DNA from: an uncultured Clostridia bacterium
Lineage (GTDB): Bacteria; Bacillota; Clostridia; Oscillospirales; CAG-272
Direction of reading: 5' to 3'
Assembly: GCA_947628165.1 (NCBI GenBank)
Contig: CANQYV010000014.1
Location: forward strand, 1 to 34,414
Length of the DNA: 34,414 nucleotides
Part shown: positions 7,974 to 16,674 of the stretch, piece by piece
How the letters are laid out: every line of letters starts with the position of its first letter
Position numbering within the stretch: position 1 is the stretch's first letter
Position numbers and translations under genes: made by a program
Notes under the pieces: model-generated
What the model was told of the DNA's origin: nothing
Database searches by the model: none
The model's input: the letters and a program-made list of their open reading frames with translations, nothing else

Positions 7974-8028
7974 GCCTGTTTTTTGTGGTTTTTCACATTC
8001 ATGTTGTCTGAAATCCACAATTGAGCGG

Positions 8029-8037
8029 GGCAAATTT
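8029..8037 (+). repeat. GGCAAATTT motif, copy 3
   Basis: Third copy within 153 bp, 26 bp past the rpoD stop codon. Function is unknown; the spacing between copies is irregular (80 and 64 bp). Confidence 0.45.
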
Positions 8038-8062
8038 CGTGCAATTCGCGAGAAAAACTTTT

Positions 8063-9157
8063 TTAATCGAGGAAATCGCGCAGCCTTTTTGAACGGCTGG
8101 GATGGCGGAGCTTGCGCAGCGCCTTTGCCTCTATCTGACGTATTCTCTCGCGCGTGATGTTGAATTCGCGCCCGACCTCCTCGAGCGTGCGCGTCTTTCC
8201 GTCGTCAAGCCCGAAGCGGCGCTTGAGCACGAGCTCCTCGCGCGGGGTCAGCGTGTGCAGCACCTCCGCTATCTGCTCGCGGAGCACGGCGTATGACGCG
8301 GCGTCCGGCGGAGCCGGGCTCTCCTGATCCTCGATGAAGTCGCCGAGGTGGGAATCCTCCTCCTCGCCGATAGGCGTCTCGAGCGAGACGGGGTCGCGCG
8401 CGATCTTCATTATCTCGCGGACCTTTTCGGGCGTCATGTTGAGCTTTTCGGCTATTTCCTCCGGCGTCGCCTCATGACCGAGCTCCTGAAGGAGCTGGCG
8501 CGAATATCTCGATACCTTGTGTATCGTCTCCACCATGTGGACGGGTATGCGTATCGTCCTCGCCTGATCGGCGATGGCGCGCGTTATCGCCTGGCGTATC
8601 CACCACGTCGCGTATGTCGAGAACTTGTATCCCTTCGTGTAGTCGAACTTGTCGACGGCCTTCATCAGACCGAGGTTGCCCTCCTGTATCAGGTCAAGGA
8701 AGAACATCCCCTTGCCGACATATCGCTTTGCGATGCTGACGACGAGCCTGAGGTTGGCGACGACAAGCTCCTGCTTTGCGCTTTCGTCGCCCTCCGCCAT
8801 GCGCTTTGCAAGCTCAAGCTCGCGCTCGGAATCGAGCAGCGGCACCTTGCCTATCTCTTTGAGATACATCCTTACGGGGTCGTCAATCGCGAGACCCTCC
8901 TGCGAGAGCTGCTTTTCCATGTCCTCCCCGCTGCCCATGCGTTCGACCTCGTTTTCGATGTCGAGCGCGCTCGCCGCGTCGGATTCGATGCCTATTCCGT
9001 TGCTTTCGAGAGTGTCGTAGAGCTTTTCGATGCTTTCTATATCGATGTCCTCGTCGCCCGCGATCGCGTCTTCGATGTCGCTCTCCGTGAGCATGCCGTC
9101 CACTCTGCCCTTTTCGATAAGCTCGAGCTCTCTTTCGTTTACGGTTTCCTTTTCCAT
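8063..9157 (-). CDS. rpoD: RNA polymerase primary sigma factor (sigma-A / RpoD)
   Basis: Housekeeping sigma factor. The 364-residue length is typical of Gram-positive sigma-A, which lacks the large insert of E. coli sigma-70. Domains in order: region 1.1-like acidic segment (1-90), region 1.2 ([17 protein letters not shown], 92-108), region 2 with [12 protein letters not shown] and the -10 reading helix [19 protein letters not shown] (177-195), region 3 (about 207-260), and region 4.2 helix-turn-helix [19 protein letters not shown] (324-342) that reads the -35. GGAAGG lies 5 bases before the ATG. It follows dnaG by 26 bp in the dgt-dnaG-rpoD operon. Confidence 0.98.
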   Translation of the reverse strand: MEKETVNERELELIEKGRVDGMLTESDIEDAIAGDEDIDIESIEKLYDTLESNGIGIESDAASALDIENEVERMGSGEDMEKQLSQEGLAIDDPVRMYLKEIGKVPLLDSERELELAKRMAEGDESAKQELVVANLRLVVSIAKRYVGKGMFFLDLIQEGNLGLMKAVDKFDYTKGYKFSTYATWWIRQAITRAIADQARTIRIPVHMVETIHKVSRYSRQLLQELGHEATPEEIAEKLNMTPEKVREIMKIARDPVSLETPIGEEEDSHLGDFIEDQESPAPPDAASYAVLREQIAEVLHTLTPREELVLKRRFGLDDGKTRTLEEVGREFNITRERIRQIEAKALRKLRHPSRSKRLRDFLD

Positions 9158-9183
9158 TTTTACCTTCCTTGTTATGTACGCCT

Positions 9184-10962
9184 TTATTCTTCGTTTTCGT
9201 TTTCAGCCTGATTTTTTTCTCTCAGCCGCATTATGGCCTCGAAAGCGTCGTCTGTCTTTGACTGCTGCTTCCGCTTTTCGTCCTTCAGCGCGCGGACGTT
9301 TTCCGCGAAGACCTCGTGCCCGTTGTCGAGCTTGTCGCGTGAGACCGCGAGCTTCGTTATGCGCGAGACCTCGTCCTGAGTGAGCTCTGCCGAGAGCAGA
9401 GCGATGTCAAATCCACCCGTCTCGCCGTATATGCGGAGCATCGTCTCAAACGCGCGGCGGCCGAACTCCGTCGTGAAATCCTCGGGAGAGAGCGACAGCG
9501 CGCCGCCGGACGACACTTCCTTTATGTATTCGGGATATGCCGCGAGCATGCCGAGCACGGTTTCCTCGCACGACGCGGAACGCAGATGCGTCAGCTTATC
9601 GCGGTTTACGCGGTCGCCGAAGCCGGCGGCGTCTCTCGCGATCTCGACGGCCTCCGATCTTTTGTCAGAACGCCGCTTCTTTCTTATGATAAGCGAAACA
9701 TCGTTTTTTATACTATCCCGCGATATTCCGAGCTTATCCGACGCCTGACCTATATATATCTCGCGCTCGACCTCGCTGCCGAAGCCCGCGATATACTCGT
9801 TTATCTCGCGCATCGCGCGAATCTTGTCCTCGTCCGAGGAGACGTCGTATTTCGACAGGACCTTATCCATCGTATAGCGGAACTTCGAGCTGCTGCCCGA
9901 AAGCGCGTCCCTGAACGCGTCAACGCCGAACTTTTTGATGAATTCGTCGGGGTCCTTCGCGCCTTTGAGCTTCAGCACCCTCACGTCGAGTCCGACGGCT
10001 CCGAGAAGCTCGAGCGCGCGGCTGTCGGCGCGCTGTCCCGCGTCGTCGCTGTCGTAGCAGAGGACGACGCGCTTCGTGTATTTCGCTATGATGCGCGCCT
10101 GCTCATCGGTCAGCGCCGTTCCGAGCGTCGCGACGGCGTTCTCAACGCCGGCGGCGTGCAGGGCGATGACGTCCATATATCCCTCGCAGAGGATCATTTC
10201 CTCCGCTGACGACGACTTTGCGTAATTGAGCGCGAAGAGGTTCCTGCTCTTTTTGAACACCGGCGTGTCCGACGAGTTGAGGTATTTCGGCACACCGTCC
10301 CCCATAACGCGCCCGCCGAACGCGATGACGCGGCCCGACGTATCTATTATCGGGAACATCACGCGCCCGCGGAAAAGGTCATAGGGTCTGCCCGTGCGCT
10401 CGCTTCGCTTGCAGAGGAACGCGGCGACGAGCTCGTCGTCCGTAAATCCCTTCGCCCTCATCGTGTCGCTCATCGAAAAATCGTCCGGCGCAAATCCGAG
10501 GCCGAAGCGCTTGACAATGGCGGACGTCAGCCCGCGCTCTGCAAGATACCGGCGCGCGGCGGCGCCCTTCTTTTCGTCAAATAAATTGTCCCTGTAAAAT
10601 CTCGCTGCCTCGCGGTTCAGCTCGTACAGCCTCTTGCGTGAAACGCCCTGCTCCTCGTGCCCGCCGCTCTCCGGTATCGACACGCCGCACCTCTCCGCGA
10701 GCTCGCGGACCGCGTCCGGATATTCGAGGTTTTCGATGCGCATGAGAAACGAGATGACGTCGCCTCCCGCGCCGCATCCGAAGCAGTAAAACGACTGCGT
10801 CGCCGGAAAAACGACGAACGACGGCGTCCTCTCCGAATGAAACGGGCAGGATGCCGTGAGATTGCTGCCCGCGCGCTTCAGGGAAACGTAACGCGAAACA
10901 ACGTCCTCTATCGGGCTGCGCGCCTTTATCTCTTCCATTACCGAAAGGGGTATCATCGGCAT
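9184..10962 (-). CDS. dnaG: DNA primase
   Basis: Makes RNA primers for replication with the DnaB-type helicase. With the start at 10962 the protein has 592 residues. The N-terminal CHC2 zinc finger has Cys39, His42, Cys60 and Cys63 (CPFH...CFGC). The TOPRIM catalytic core has the acidic ILCEGYMDV (Glu260) and the metal-binding CYDSDDAG (from about 302). The C-terminal part, to a charged [11 protein letters not shown] tail, is the helicase-binding region. Start choice: AGGTGA lies 4 bases before the ATG at 10962 and 10 bases before a second ATG at 10956. A further ATG at 10992 would overlap dgt and has no binding site. The dgt stop is 8 bp upstream. Confidence 0.96.
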   Translation of the reverse strand: MPMIPLSVMEEIKARSPIEDVVSRYVSLKRAGSNLTASCPFHSERTPSFVVFPATQSFYCFGCGAGGDVISFLMRIENLEYPDAVRELAERCGVSIPESGGHEEQGVSRKRLYELNREAARFYRDNLFDEKKGAAARRYLAERGLTSAIVKRFGLGFAPDDFSMSDTMRAKGFTDDELVAAFLCKRSERTGRPYDLFRGRVMFPIIDTSGRVIAFGGRVMGDGVPKYLNSSDTPVFKKSRNLFALNYAKSSSAEEMILCEGYMDVIALHAAGVENAVATLGTALTDEQARIIAKYTKRVVLCYDSDDAGQRADSRALELLGAVGLDVRVLKLKGAKDPDEFIKKFGVDAFRDALSGSSSKFRYTMDKVLSKYDVSSDEDKIRAMREINEYIAGFGSEVEREIYIGQASDKLGISRDSIKNDVSLIIRKKRRSDKRSEAVEIARDAAGFGDRVNRDKLTHLRSASCEETVLGMLAAYPEYIKEVSSGGALSLSPEDFTTEFGRRAFETMLRIYGETGGFDIALLSAELTQDEVSRITKLAVSRDKLDNGHEVFAENVRALKDEKRKQQSKTDDAFEAIMRLREKNQAENENEE

Positions 10963-10970
10963 GACGTCAC

Positions 10971-12005
10971 CTAATCGGACACCCGCTGCCATGCGGCGGG
11001 AATGAAGAGCTCGTTGTACTTGTCTATCGCGTATCTGTCCGTCATGCTCGAAATATAGTCGCAGACGGATCTTCCGATGCCGCAGCTCTCCGCGTTGTTT
11101 CTGTAAAACTCGGGCATTTTGTCGGGATGCTCGTAAAAATATTCGTAAAGCCGCGCCAGAAGATCCTTTGCCTTCGATTCCTCCGATTTTGCCGCGCTGT
11201 CAAGATAAACGTGCTCGAAGAGAAACTGGCGAAGCTCCATCGTCGCCTCGCAGATTCCGTCCGACATCCTTATCTCCGGCTTGTCGGTGGAGGCGTCGAT
11301 AACGTCCGTCACCATCGTGTTTATCCTGCCGCTGTGGGTATTTCCGAGCGTGTCGCGCAGGCGCTTCGGGATATCCTCGTTCGTCAGTATGCCGGCGCGT
11401 ATCGCGTCGTCTATATCATGGTTTATGTACGCTATTTTGTCCGCGAACTTCACGATGACGCCCTCGAGCGTCGAGGCGCCGTGTCCGCCCGAAAGGTCGC
11501 CGCCGGAATGATGTACGATGCCGTCGCGCACCTCCCACGTCAGATTCAGCCCCTCGCCGTTGTGTTCGAGAAACTCGACGACGCGCAGGCTCTGCGCGTA
11601 GTGAGTGAACGACGGGTCGAAGCACTGCCTCATGACGTCCTCGCCCGCGTGCCCGAACGGTGTGTGCCCGAGGTCGTGACCGAGCGCCGCCGCCTCGCAG
11701 AGGTCCTCGTTCAGGCGGAGCGCGCGGCAGATGATGCGTGCAATCTGCGCCACCTCGAGCGTGTGCGTCATGCGCGTCCTGTAATGCTCATCCTTCGGCA
11801 GAAGGAACACCTGCGTCTTGTGCATCAGCCTGCGAAACGCCTTGCTGTGTATTATCCTGTCGCGGTCGCGCTGGAACTCTGTCCTGTTGACGCACGGAAC
11901 ATACGGATGGTCGCGTCCGCGCGTGTTTTCGGTCAGAAACGCATACGGCGACAGAATATTCCGTTCCCTCAAAAGGAACATATCGCGAACAGTCATGTTG
12001 TCCAT
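10971..12005 (-). CDS. dgt: dGTPase-like HD-domain deoxyguanosinetriphosphate triphosphohydrolase
   Basis: An HD-superfamily dNTP triphosphohydrolase that hydrolyses dGTP or other dNTPs to nucleoside and tripolyphosphate. The HD signature is present: His81 in RMTHTLEV and His110-Asp111 in ALGHDLGHTPFGH. Upstream NRTEFQRDRDRIIHSKAFRRL and MHKTQVFL are the usual Dgt blocks (given in two parts). The ATG at 12005 gives 344 residues and has GGGAGG 7 bases upstream; an ATG 33 bases earlier has none. It is the first gene of dgt-dnaG-rpoD, a frequent Clostridia order, and is preceded by a long inverted repeat at 12047-12080. Confidence 0.93.
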   Translation of the reverse strand: MDNMTVRDMFLLRERNILSPYAFLTENTRGRDHPYVPCVNRTEFQRDRDRIIHSKAFRRLMHKTQVFLLPKDEHYRTRMTHTLEVAQIARIICRALRLNEDLCEAAALGHDLGHTPFGHAGEDVMRQCFDPSFTHYAQSLRVVEFLEHNGEGLNLTWEVRDGIVHHSGGDLSGGHGASTLEGVIVKFADKIAYINHDIDDAIRAGILTNEDIPKRLRDTLGNTHSGRINTMVTDVIDASTDKPEIRMSDGICEATMELRQFLFEHVYLDSAAKSEESKAKDLLARLYEYFYEHPDKMPEFYRNNAESCGIGRSVCDYISSMTDRYAIDKYNELFIPAAWQRVSD

Positions 12006-12046
12006 AATACCGCCTCCCGCCTGTTTTCCGACATTCACATAAATAA

Positions 12047-12080
12047 TATACGCAAGCGCCGGTCAAAACACTTGCGTATA
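12047..12080. promoter_or_regulatory. 10-bp perfect inverted repeat upstream of dgt
   Basis: TATACGCAAG (12047-12056) and CTTGCGTATA (12071-12080) separated by 14 bases. It lies in the 122-bp yigZ-dgt gap, 42-75 bp before the dgt start. A TTGACC (-35-like) sits in the spacer on the minus strand. It may be a dyad operator or an RNA hairpin; the downstream minus-strand sequence TTATTTATG is only weakly T-rich, so it is not a convincing terminator. Confidence 0.5.
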
Positions 12081-12127
12081 AATCGAATTTTTTTGGTTTT
12101 TTGAAAAAAAGCGTTGTCTTCGGTCAG

Positions 12128-12751
12128 TTATATGTCAAATCGTGAGCCCGTGCGGACGGCGGCTCCCTTTCCTGACGTTATCTCCGCGACACGGCGGCAC
12201 AGCTCGTCCGCAAGCCCCGAGAGGACCGCGGCGTGAACCTCCACCTCCGCGCCGAAATCTACGCCGTCGATAATGGCGCCGAGCCTCGTCAGCTCCGGCG
12301 AGAGCCTTTGGTATTCCGAATACGAAACTTTCAGAGACATTTCCGCATACTCGCGGTACACGGCGACGCCCGCGTCCTCGACGGCGAGCTTTGCCGCCTC
12401 CGTATACGCCCTCACAAGGCCGCCGGTGCCGAGCAGTATGCCGCCGAAATATCTCGTCACGACGACGGCGCAGTCGACGGCTCCCGACCCCTTTATTACG
12501 CCGAGGATCGGCGCGCCCGCCGTCCCCTGCGGCTCGCCGTCGTCCGAAAAGCGGGCGATGTTCCCCTCCGCCATAATATACGCCCACGCGTTGTGGCGGG
12601 CATCGGAATATTTCTTCTTTATCCCGGCGACGAATTCGCGCGCCTCCTCCTCACTGCCGACGTGGGCGGCGCTGCCGATGAAAGTCGAGCGCCTGTCCTC
12701 AAACTCGCCTTTCCCGAACGCGCCGAGAGTTGTATAAGTTTCGCCCGCCAT
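12128..12751 (-). CDS. yigZ: YigZ/YvyE (IMPACT) family protein
   Basis: A conserved two-domain protein related to eukaryotic IMPACT; the bacterial role is uncertain, with translation or proteolysis suggested. Landmarks are RRSTFIGSAAHV, the signature FSDDGEPQGTAGAPIL, and VVTRYFGGILLGTGGLVRAY in the first domain, with an EF-G-domain-like C-terminal half. The ATG at 12751 gives 207 residues. It lies one base past the hflX stop (TGA-C-ATG) with no clear binding site of its own, so it is probably translationally coupled to hflX. A TTG slightly upstream is unlikely. Confidence 0.93.
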   Translation of the reverse strand: MAGETYTTLGAFGKGEFEDRRSTFIGSAAHVGSEEEAREFVAGIKKKYSDARHNAWAYIMAEGNIARFSDDGEPQGTAGAPILGVIKGSGAVDCAVVVTRYFGGILLGTGGLVRAYTEAAKLAVEDAGVAVYREYAEMSLKVSYSEYQRLSPELTRLGAIIDGVDFGAEVEVHAAVLSGLADELCRRVAEITSGKGAAVRTGSRFDI

Positions 12752-12752
12752 G

Positions 12753-14093
12753 TCAGACCGCAAAATCAGAGAGCTGGCCGCGCGTTGCCTCGTCGACGGT
12801 CGCCGTCACGCGGACGGAGCCGTCCGGTAGATATTCGGTACTTACGACCTCGGCGCCCGCGCGGTAAAGGCGCGAAAGCTCCGATGACGCCGACGGCGGG
12901 AAAAGAAACGTCGTCACGCGGCGCGCCGCGCGCACGGTCGTCTCAAGCGCACTCAAAAGCTCGTCTACCCCCCTGCCTGTCTTTGCCGAGATATATACGG
13001 AACGCTTCCCCGCGCCGACGCGCGGAATGAAGCTCGCCGGAAGGTCGCATTTATTGAAGGCATAAATGACCGGCTTCCCTTCGGCGCCGAGCGATATCAA
13101 AATATCCTCGGTGACGGCGATATGCTCCGCGTATTCGGGATCGGATGCGTCCACTATTATAAGAATGATGTCCGCGCTCGCCGCCTCCTCGAGCGTCGAG
13201 CGGAACGCGGAGACAAGATGATGCGGCAGCTTGCGTATGAAGCCGACCGTGTCGGTCAGAAGTATCTCCGCCCCTGACGGGAGCCTGTATTTGCGCGTCG
13301 TCGGGTCGAGCGTCGCGAACAGCTTGTCCTCGGCAAGGATGCCGGCGTCCGTAAGAAGATTCAGAAGCGTCGATTTGCCGGCGTTCGTATATCCCACGAT
13401 CGACACGCGGACAGTCCCCGAGCGCTCGCGTGCGGCGCGCATCGTCCGCCTGTTCTTTTCCAGTTCGCGAAGCTCCGCCTCAAGGGACGCTATGCGCGCC
13501 CTCATGCGCCGCCTGTCGCGTTCGAGCTTAGTCTCGCCGGGACCTCTTGTTCCTATGGGATTTCCCCCAGTCGCGCCCTGGCGCGACATCTCGCCGCCGT
13601 GACCGACGAGCCTCGGCGCGGAATATCGCAGCTGCGCGAGCTCGACCTGAAGCTTTCCCTCTCCGGTGACCGCGTGGCGCGCGAAAATGTCGAGGATGAG
13701 CATCGAGCGGTCGATCACGTCGACCCCGTCGGGAAGCCCGTCCTCTATGTTCTTTATTTGGGACGGGGAGAGCTCATCGTCGAATATGACAAGGTCGACC
13801 TCGTTCTGCTCGCAGAGGGACGAGAGCTCCGTGAGCTTGCCTTTTCCGATATATGTCCTGTTGTCGGGAGACGTCCTTTGCTGCGTCAGCCTGAATATGA
13901 CGACGGCGCCCGCGGTGAATGCGAGACATTCGAGCTCGTCCGCGAGCCTTTCGCATTCGTCCTCGGTAACATTCTGCCCGTCGTAAACGCCGACAAGCGC
14001 ACATCGCCGCGTCTCTTCCGCTTCGTTTCCGTTTTCGTACTTTTCCGGCATATTGTTCTTTCGTAAGCTCCTTGTTCTTTCATTATCAGACAT
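12753..14093 (-). CDS. hflX: Ribosome-associated GTPase HflX
   Basis: A GTPase that splits stalled 70S ribosomes under stress. The N-terminal HflX domain has RTYIGKGKL and IFDDELSPSQ (about 79-111), with a coiled-coil hinge at GTRGPGETKLERDRRR (181-196). The G domain has G1 GYTNAGKS (234-241), G3 DTVG (281-284) and G4 NKCD (347-350). Length with the start at 14093 is 446. The start is uncertain: neither the ATG at 14093 (no binding site, only 5 bp from a terminator hairpin) nor the ATG at 14051 (AAGGAG 16 bases away) is ideal, and the first 30 residues are not conserved. It is coupled to yigZ downstream. Confidence 0.94.
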   Translation of the reverse strand: MSDNERTRSLRKNNMPEKYENGNEAEETRRCALVGVYDGQNVTEDECERLADELECLAFTAGAVVIFRLTQQRTSPDNRTYIGKGKLTELSSLCEQNEVDLVIFDDELSPSQIKNIEDGLPDGVDVIDRSMLILDIFARHAVTGEGKLQVELAQLRYSAPRLVGHGGEMSRQGATGGNPIGTRGPGETKLERDRRRMRARIASLEAELRELEKNRRTMRAARERSGTVRVSIVGYTNAGKSTLLNLLTDAGILAEDKLFATLDPTTRKYRLPSGAEILLTDTVGFIRKLPHHLVSAFRSTLEEAASADIILIIVDASDPEYAEHIAVTEDILISLGAEGKPVIYAFNKCDLPASFIPRVGAGKRSVYISAKTGRGVDELLSALETTVRAARRVTTFLFPPSASSELSRLYRAGAEVVSTEYLPDGSVRVTATVDEATRGQLSDFAV

Positions 14094-14098
14094 AACGC

Positions 14099-14137
14099 AA
14101 AAACGCGGGTGTCACACAAATGCGTGTGACATCCGCG
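14099..14137 (-). terminator. Intrinsic terminator between rpmE and hflX
   Basis: On the minus strand CGCGGATGTCACAC pairs with GTGTGACACCCGCG (14104-14137, one A/C mismatch), followed by TTTTTG (14103-14098). It is 26 bp past the rpmE stop and ends 5 bp before the first hflX ATG, leaving no room for a separate promoter in front of that ATG. Confidence 0.88.
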
Positions 14138-14163
14138 AGTTTACCATGCCTTTTGATATGCGC

Positions 14164-14370
14164 TCATTTGCCGCTCGACTGAAGACGACGCTTGAACTTA
14201 TCAACGCGTCCGCCCGTATCCACGAACTTCTGCTTGCCCGTGAAGAACGGATGACATTTCGAGCATATCTCAACACGCATATCGCCCTTGGTCGATCTCG
14301 TTACAACGGTTTCACCGCAAGCGCATTTTATGGTGCATTCCTTATAGTCAGGATGGATCCCCTTTTTCAT
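14164..14370 (-). CDS. rpmE: 50S ribosomal protein L31 (zinc-binding type)
   Basis: Large-subunit protein that helps bridge the two subunits. 68 residues from the ATG at 14370, with AAGGGGACAG 6-8 bases upstream; a longer in-frame reading lacks the family N-terminus. It begins MKKGIHPDY as expected and has the zinc ligands Cys16, Cys18, Cys36 and Cys39 (CAC...CSKC), so it is the C+ form. The block [20 protein letters not shown] is conserved. It has its own promoter (14416-14444) and terminator. Confidence 0.97.
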   Translation of the reverse strand: MKKGIHPDYKECTIKCACGETVVTRSTKGDMRVEICSKCHPFFTGKQKFVDTGGRVDKFKRRLQSSGK

Positions 14371-14415
14371 CGCACTGTCCCCTTCTCTTAGACTCATACT
14401 TTCGCATTACGATGT

Positions 14416-14444
14416 ATTGTATCACGCCTGCGGGCAAATTGCAA
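14416..14444 (-). promoter_or_regulatory. Sigma-A-type promoter for rpmE
   Basis: Minus strand TTGCAA (14444-14439), 17-base spacer, TACAAT (14421-14416). The leader would be about 39 bases. Confidence 0.65.
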
Positions 14445-14474
14445 TAGCTTTACCGAATTTTCTTATAAAAAATT

Positions 14475-15458
14475 TCAGATGCCCGAGCTTATCGTCCGCC
14501 GCAGGTCCGAAAGGATCTTTTTTTCAAGCCGCGATATGTATGACTGGGATATGCCCAGCATCTTCGCTACCTCCGCCTGCGTCCGCTCCGGTCCGCCCCC
14601 GAGGCCGAACCGCAGCGTTATTATTATCTGCTCCCTCTCCGGCAGGTCCTCGACGGCTCGGTGAAGTATCCTGTAATCCTCGTCGTGCTCTATCGCGCCG
14701 TAAACCTCGTCCTCCTCGCCCGAGAGCACGTCCGAAAGGAGCAGCTCGTTGCCGTCCCAGTCGACGTTCAGCGGCTCGTCGATAGAAACATCCGCGCGTT
14801 TGCCCGAGTTCTTCCTTATGTGCATCAGTATCTCGTTTTCAATGCAGCGCGACGCGTAGGTCGCAAGCTTTATTCCCCGCTCGGGGTTGAAGGTGTTGAC
14901 GGCCTTTATCAGCCCTATCGTACCTATGCTTATTATGTCCTCGATGTCGGTCCCCGTATTCTCGAATTTCTTCGCAATGTAAACGACAAGGCGCAGATTT
15001 CTCTCTATCAGCACCTGCGTAAGCTCACGCTCCTTTGTCAGGCGGGAAAGTATGTCCGCCTCCTCCTCGGCGCTGAGCGGCGGCGGCAGGACCTCGCTGC
15101 CGCCAATGTAGTACTGCTCCTCCCCGTCCCTGATAAAGCGCAGACAGCGCTGCGCATAGACGCGGAGCACATACGCCGCATGCGCGGCGCGCTCCCGTAT
15201 GCCGCCAAAGAACAGCCATACCCGCGCCGACGCCGCGCCGCATACCGAGACGAGGCAGCCGCCCGCGGCAGAGAGCCGATTTTTCACGGCGTGCGCCGCA
15301 TTCACAAACGCATTTCCCATTCGGGAAAATACTTCCTTCAATGAAATGCGGTTCCCGCCTTCCTTTCGCTTCGCGCCCGATTTCTTTGCCTTTGCGACGG
15401 CGCGGCGCGCCGTTTTCTTCGCCCTGTATTTTTTCTGTCGTCTGTGCGTCCGTTTCAT
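14475..15458 (-). CDS. sigE: Sporulation sigma factor SigE precursor with long basic N-terminal extension
   Basis: Mother-cell sigma factor of early sporulation, made inactive and cleaved by SpoIIGA. From residue 116 it follows the SigE pattern closely: [78 protein letters not shown], and the region 4 helix-turn-helix with [15 protein letters not shown]. The B. subtilis pro-region is only about 27 residues, whereas here 115 residues precede the mature core. The first 33 are extremely Lys/Arg-rich, and an amphipathic pro-like helix ([21 protein letters not shown]) lies just before the core. Start: the ATG at 15458 has AAAGGTGG 5 bases upstream, giving 327 residues; an ATG at 15320 (281 residues) has only a distant GGAAG. 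It follows spoIIGA by 64 bp. Confidence 0.94.
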   Translation of the reverse strand: MKRTHRRQKKYRAKKTARRAVAKAKKSGAKRKEGGNRISLKEVFSRMGNAFVNAAHAVKNRLSAAGGCLVSVCGAASARVWLFFGGIRERAAHAAYVLRVYAQRCLRFIRDGEEQYYIGGSEVLPPPLSAEEEADILSRLTKERELTQVLIERNLRLVVYIAKKFENTGTDIEDIISIGTIGLIKAVNTFNPERGIKLATYASRCIENEILMHIRKNSGKRADVSIDEPLNVDWDGNELLLSDVLSGEEDEVYGAIEHDEDYRILHRAVEDLPEREQIIITLRFGLGGGPERTQAEVAKMLGISQSYISRLEKKILSDLRRTISSGI

Positions 15459-15522
15459 CTTGTCCACCTTTCAGCGCGCGTTTTTACCGCCGATCGCTCC
15501 TATAGTTGTCGGTTTACCTTTG

Positions 15523-16389
15523 TCACGAAAGCTCGGCGGGCAGCACGGCGCCGAATCCGCCGAAGCCGCCCTTTTTGCCCGAGACCGCGACGATAAGGTC
15601 ATATTCTCTTTCGCTGCCGTCTCGCTCGACCGTCACCGCGTCGGGTCGAAAGCCGAGAAGCAGTCCCTTGCCGTAAACGTTTGACACCGGCAAAAGGCGC
15701 ACCCGCGTCAAAAGCTCGGGCGGGAGCGCCGCCGCCGAGCCCGCAACGTCCCCCGACAGTGCCGCCTCCCTTATCTTCTGAGGGAGAACGTCCGCCGCCG
15801 CATCTGCCGACACGATGAGCGCCGGTCTGCCGGACGTCGGGTCGAAAAGCAGATTTCCGCTGTCAGAGAGCGCGTCAAGCGTCACGCTCTTCCCGCCATC
15901 CGTCAGCGTTACCCGCGAATGCCTGACGCCGCGCCGCTTTTTTGCGACCCGTCCCGCAAGCGCCGTCACCGTGACTGCGGCGGCTGTCACTGCCGTCATC
16001 GTTCCCGCGCCCCCGCCCTCCGGCTCGCCTGCGGAATATCCTTTACCGAGGGAGTATATCGCCGTCATCGCGCCGCCGAGCGCACATCCGACCGAAAAGA
16101 GCAGCAGAGCCGAGCCCGCCGTCTCGACGGCGGAGGCGAGCGCCCCTTTGCAGGCGCGCCTGTAAGCGAAAAGGCACATAACTCCGCTGACCGCGAGCGT
16201 CGCCGCTATGTAAAGCGGCTCGGGAATATCCCAAAACAGCGCCGACACGGCGTAAAGCGCGCCGAACGCCGACGCCGCGGCGAGCCGCCGGACATAGAGC
16301 GGACGCGACATCAGTCTGCCGGTTATGTAAAGCGAGACATAGTCAAGGCTGAAATTCACGAGAAAAAGCACGTCCGCGTAAACGGTCAC
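15523..16389 (-). CDS. spoIIGA: Sporulation sigma-E factor-processing peptidase SpoIIGA
   Basis: A membrane aspartic protease that activates pro-SigE, signalled from the forespore by SpoIIR. 288 residues from the GTG at 16389, starting VTVYADVLFLVNFSLDY, the typical family opening. About five hydrophobic helices fill residues 5-150. The cytosolic domain has the catalytic-Asp block DALSDSGNLLFDPTSGRPAL, with Asp176 in the D-S/T-G position. Length is near the family norm (B. subtilis 309). GGGGGTGG lies just before the GTG, with short spacing. Upstream in-frame starts exist but would add sequence with no family likeness. It forms an operon with sigE. Confidence 0.9.
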   Translation of the reverse strand: MTVYADVLFLVNFSLDYVSLYITGRLMSRPLYVRRLAAASAFGALYAVSALFWDIPEPLYIAATLAVSGVMCLFAYRRACKGALASAVETAGSALLLFSVGCALGGAMTAIYSLGKGYSAGEPEGGGAGTMTAVTAAAVTVTALAGRVAKKRRGVRHSRVTLTDGGKSVTLDALSDSGNLLFDPTSGRPALIVSADAAADVLPQKIREAALSGDVAGSAAALPPELLTRVRLLPVSNVYGKGLLLGFRPDAVTVERDGSEREYDLIVAVSGKKGGFGGFGAVLPAELS

Positions 16390-16446
16390 TCCACCACCCC
16401 CGTTTTGATGTTTTGCAAAGACCACACGGTCCCCATAACATAGAAC

Positions 16447-16479
16447 AGTATAAGCCCCGGCGTGCGCGGAGGCGGTCAC
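16447..16479 (-). promoter_or_regulatory. Possible long-spacer promoter for spoIIGA-sigE
   Basis: Minus strand GTGACC (16479-16474), 21-base spacer, TATACT (16452-16447), about 58-63 bases before the spoIIGA start. The B. subtilis spoIIG promoter also has an abnormally long spacer (22) and depends on Spo0A. I see no clear Spo0A box (TGTCGAA) near it, so this is tentative. Confidence 0.3.
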
Positions 16480-16612
16480 TGTGTGCGGGCGCATACGCTG
16501 TTTTCCTGTGCGTTGCGGGCGAGAGGCGCAAACACCCGGCGAGCGCACGCTATTTCCCGAGAGATGAGGAAACTTAGCAGGAAAAATATTCTTTTTTCGG
16601 CATTGTGCATGA

Positions 16613-16641
16613 TTGACTTCATATTGCGGTTGTGATATACT
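16613..16641 (+). promoter_or_regulatory. Sigma-A-type promoter for the TPR-SUFU-DUF2185 gene
   Basis: TTGACT (16613-16618), 17-base spacer, TATACT (16636-16641). Transcription would start near 16648, so an ATG at 16651 would be almost leaderless; this supports the ATG at 16675. Confidence 0.78.
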
Positions 16642-16674
16642 TTTGAAACGATGAAAAAAAGAGAGGTGAGGGAC

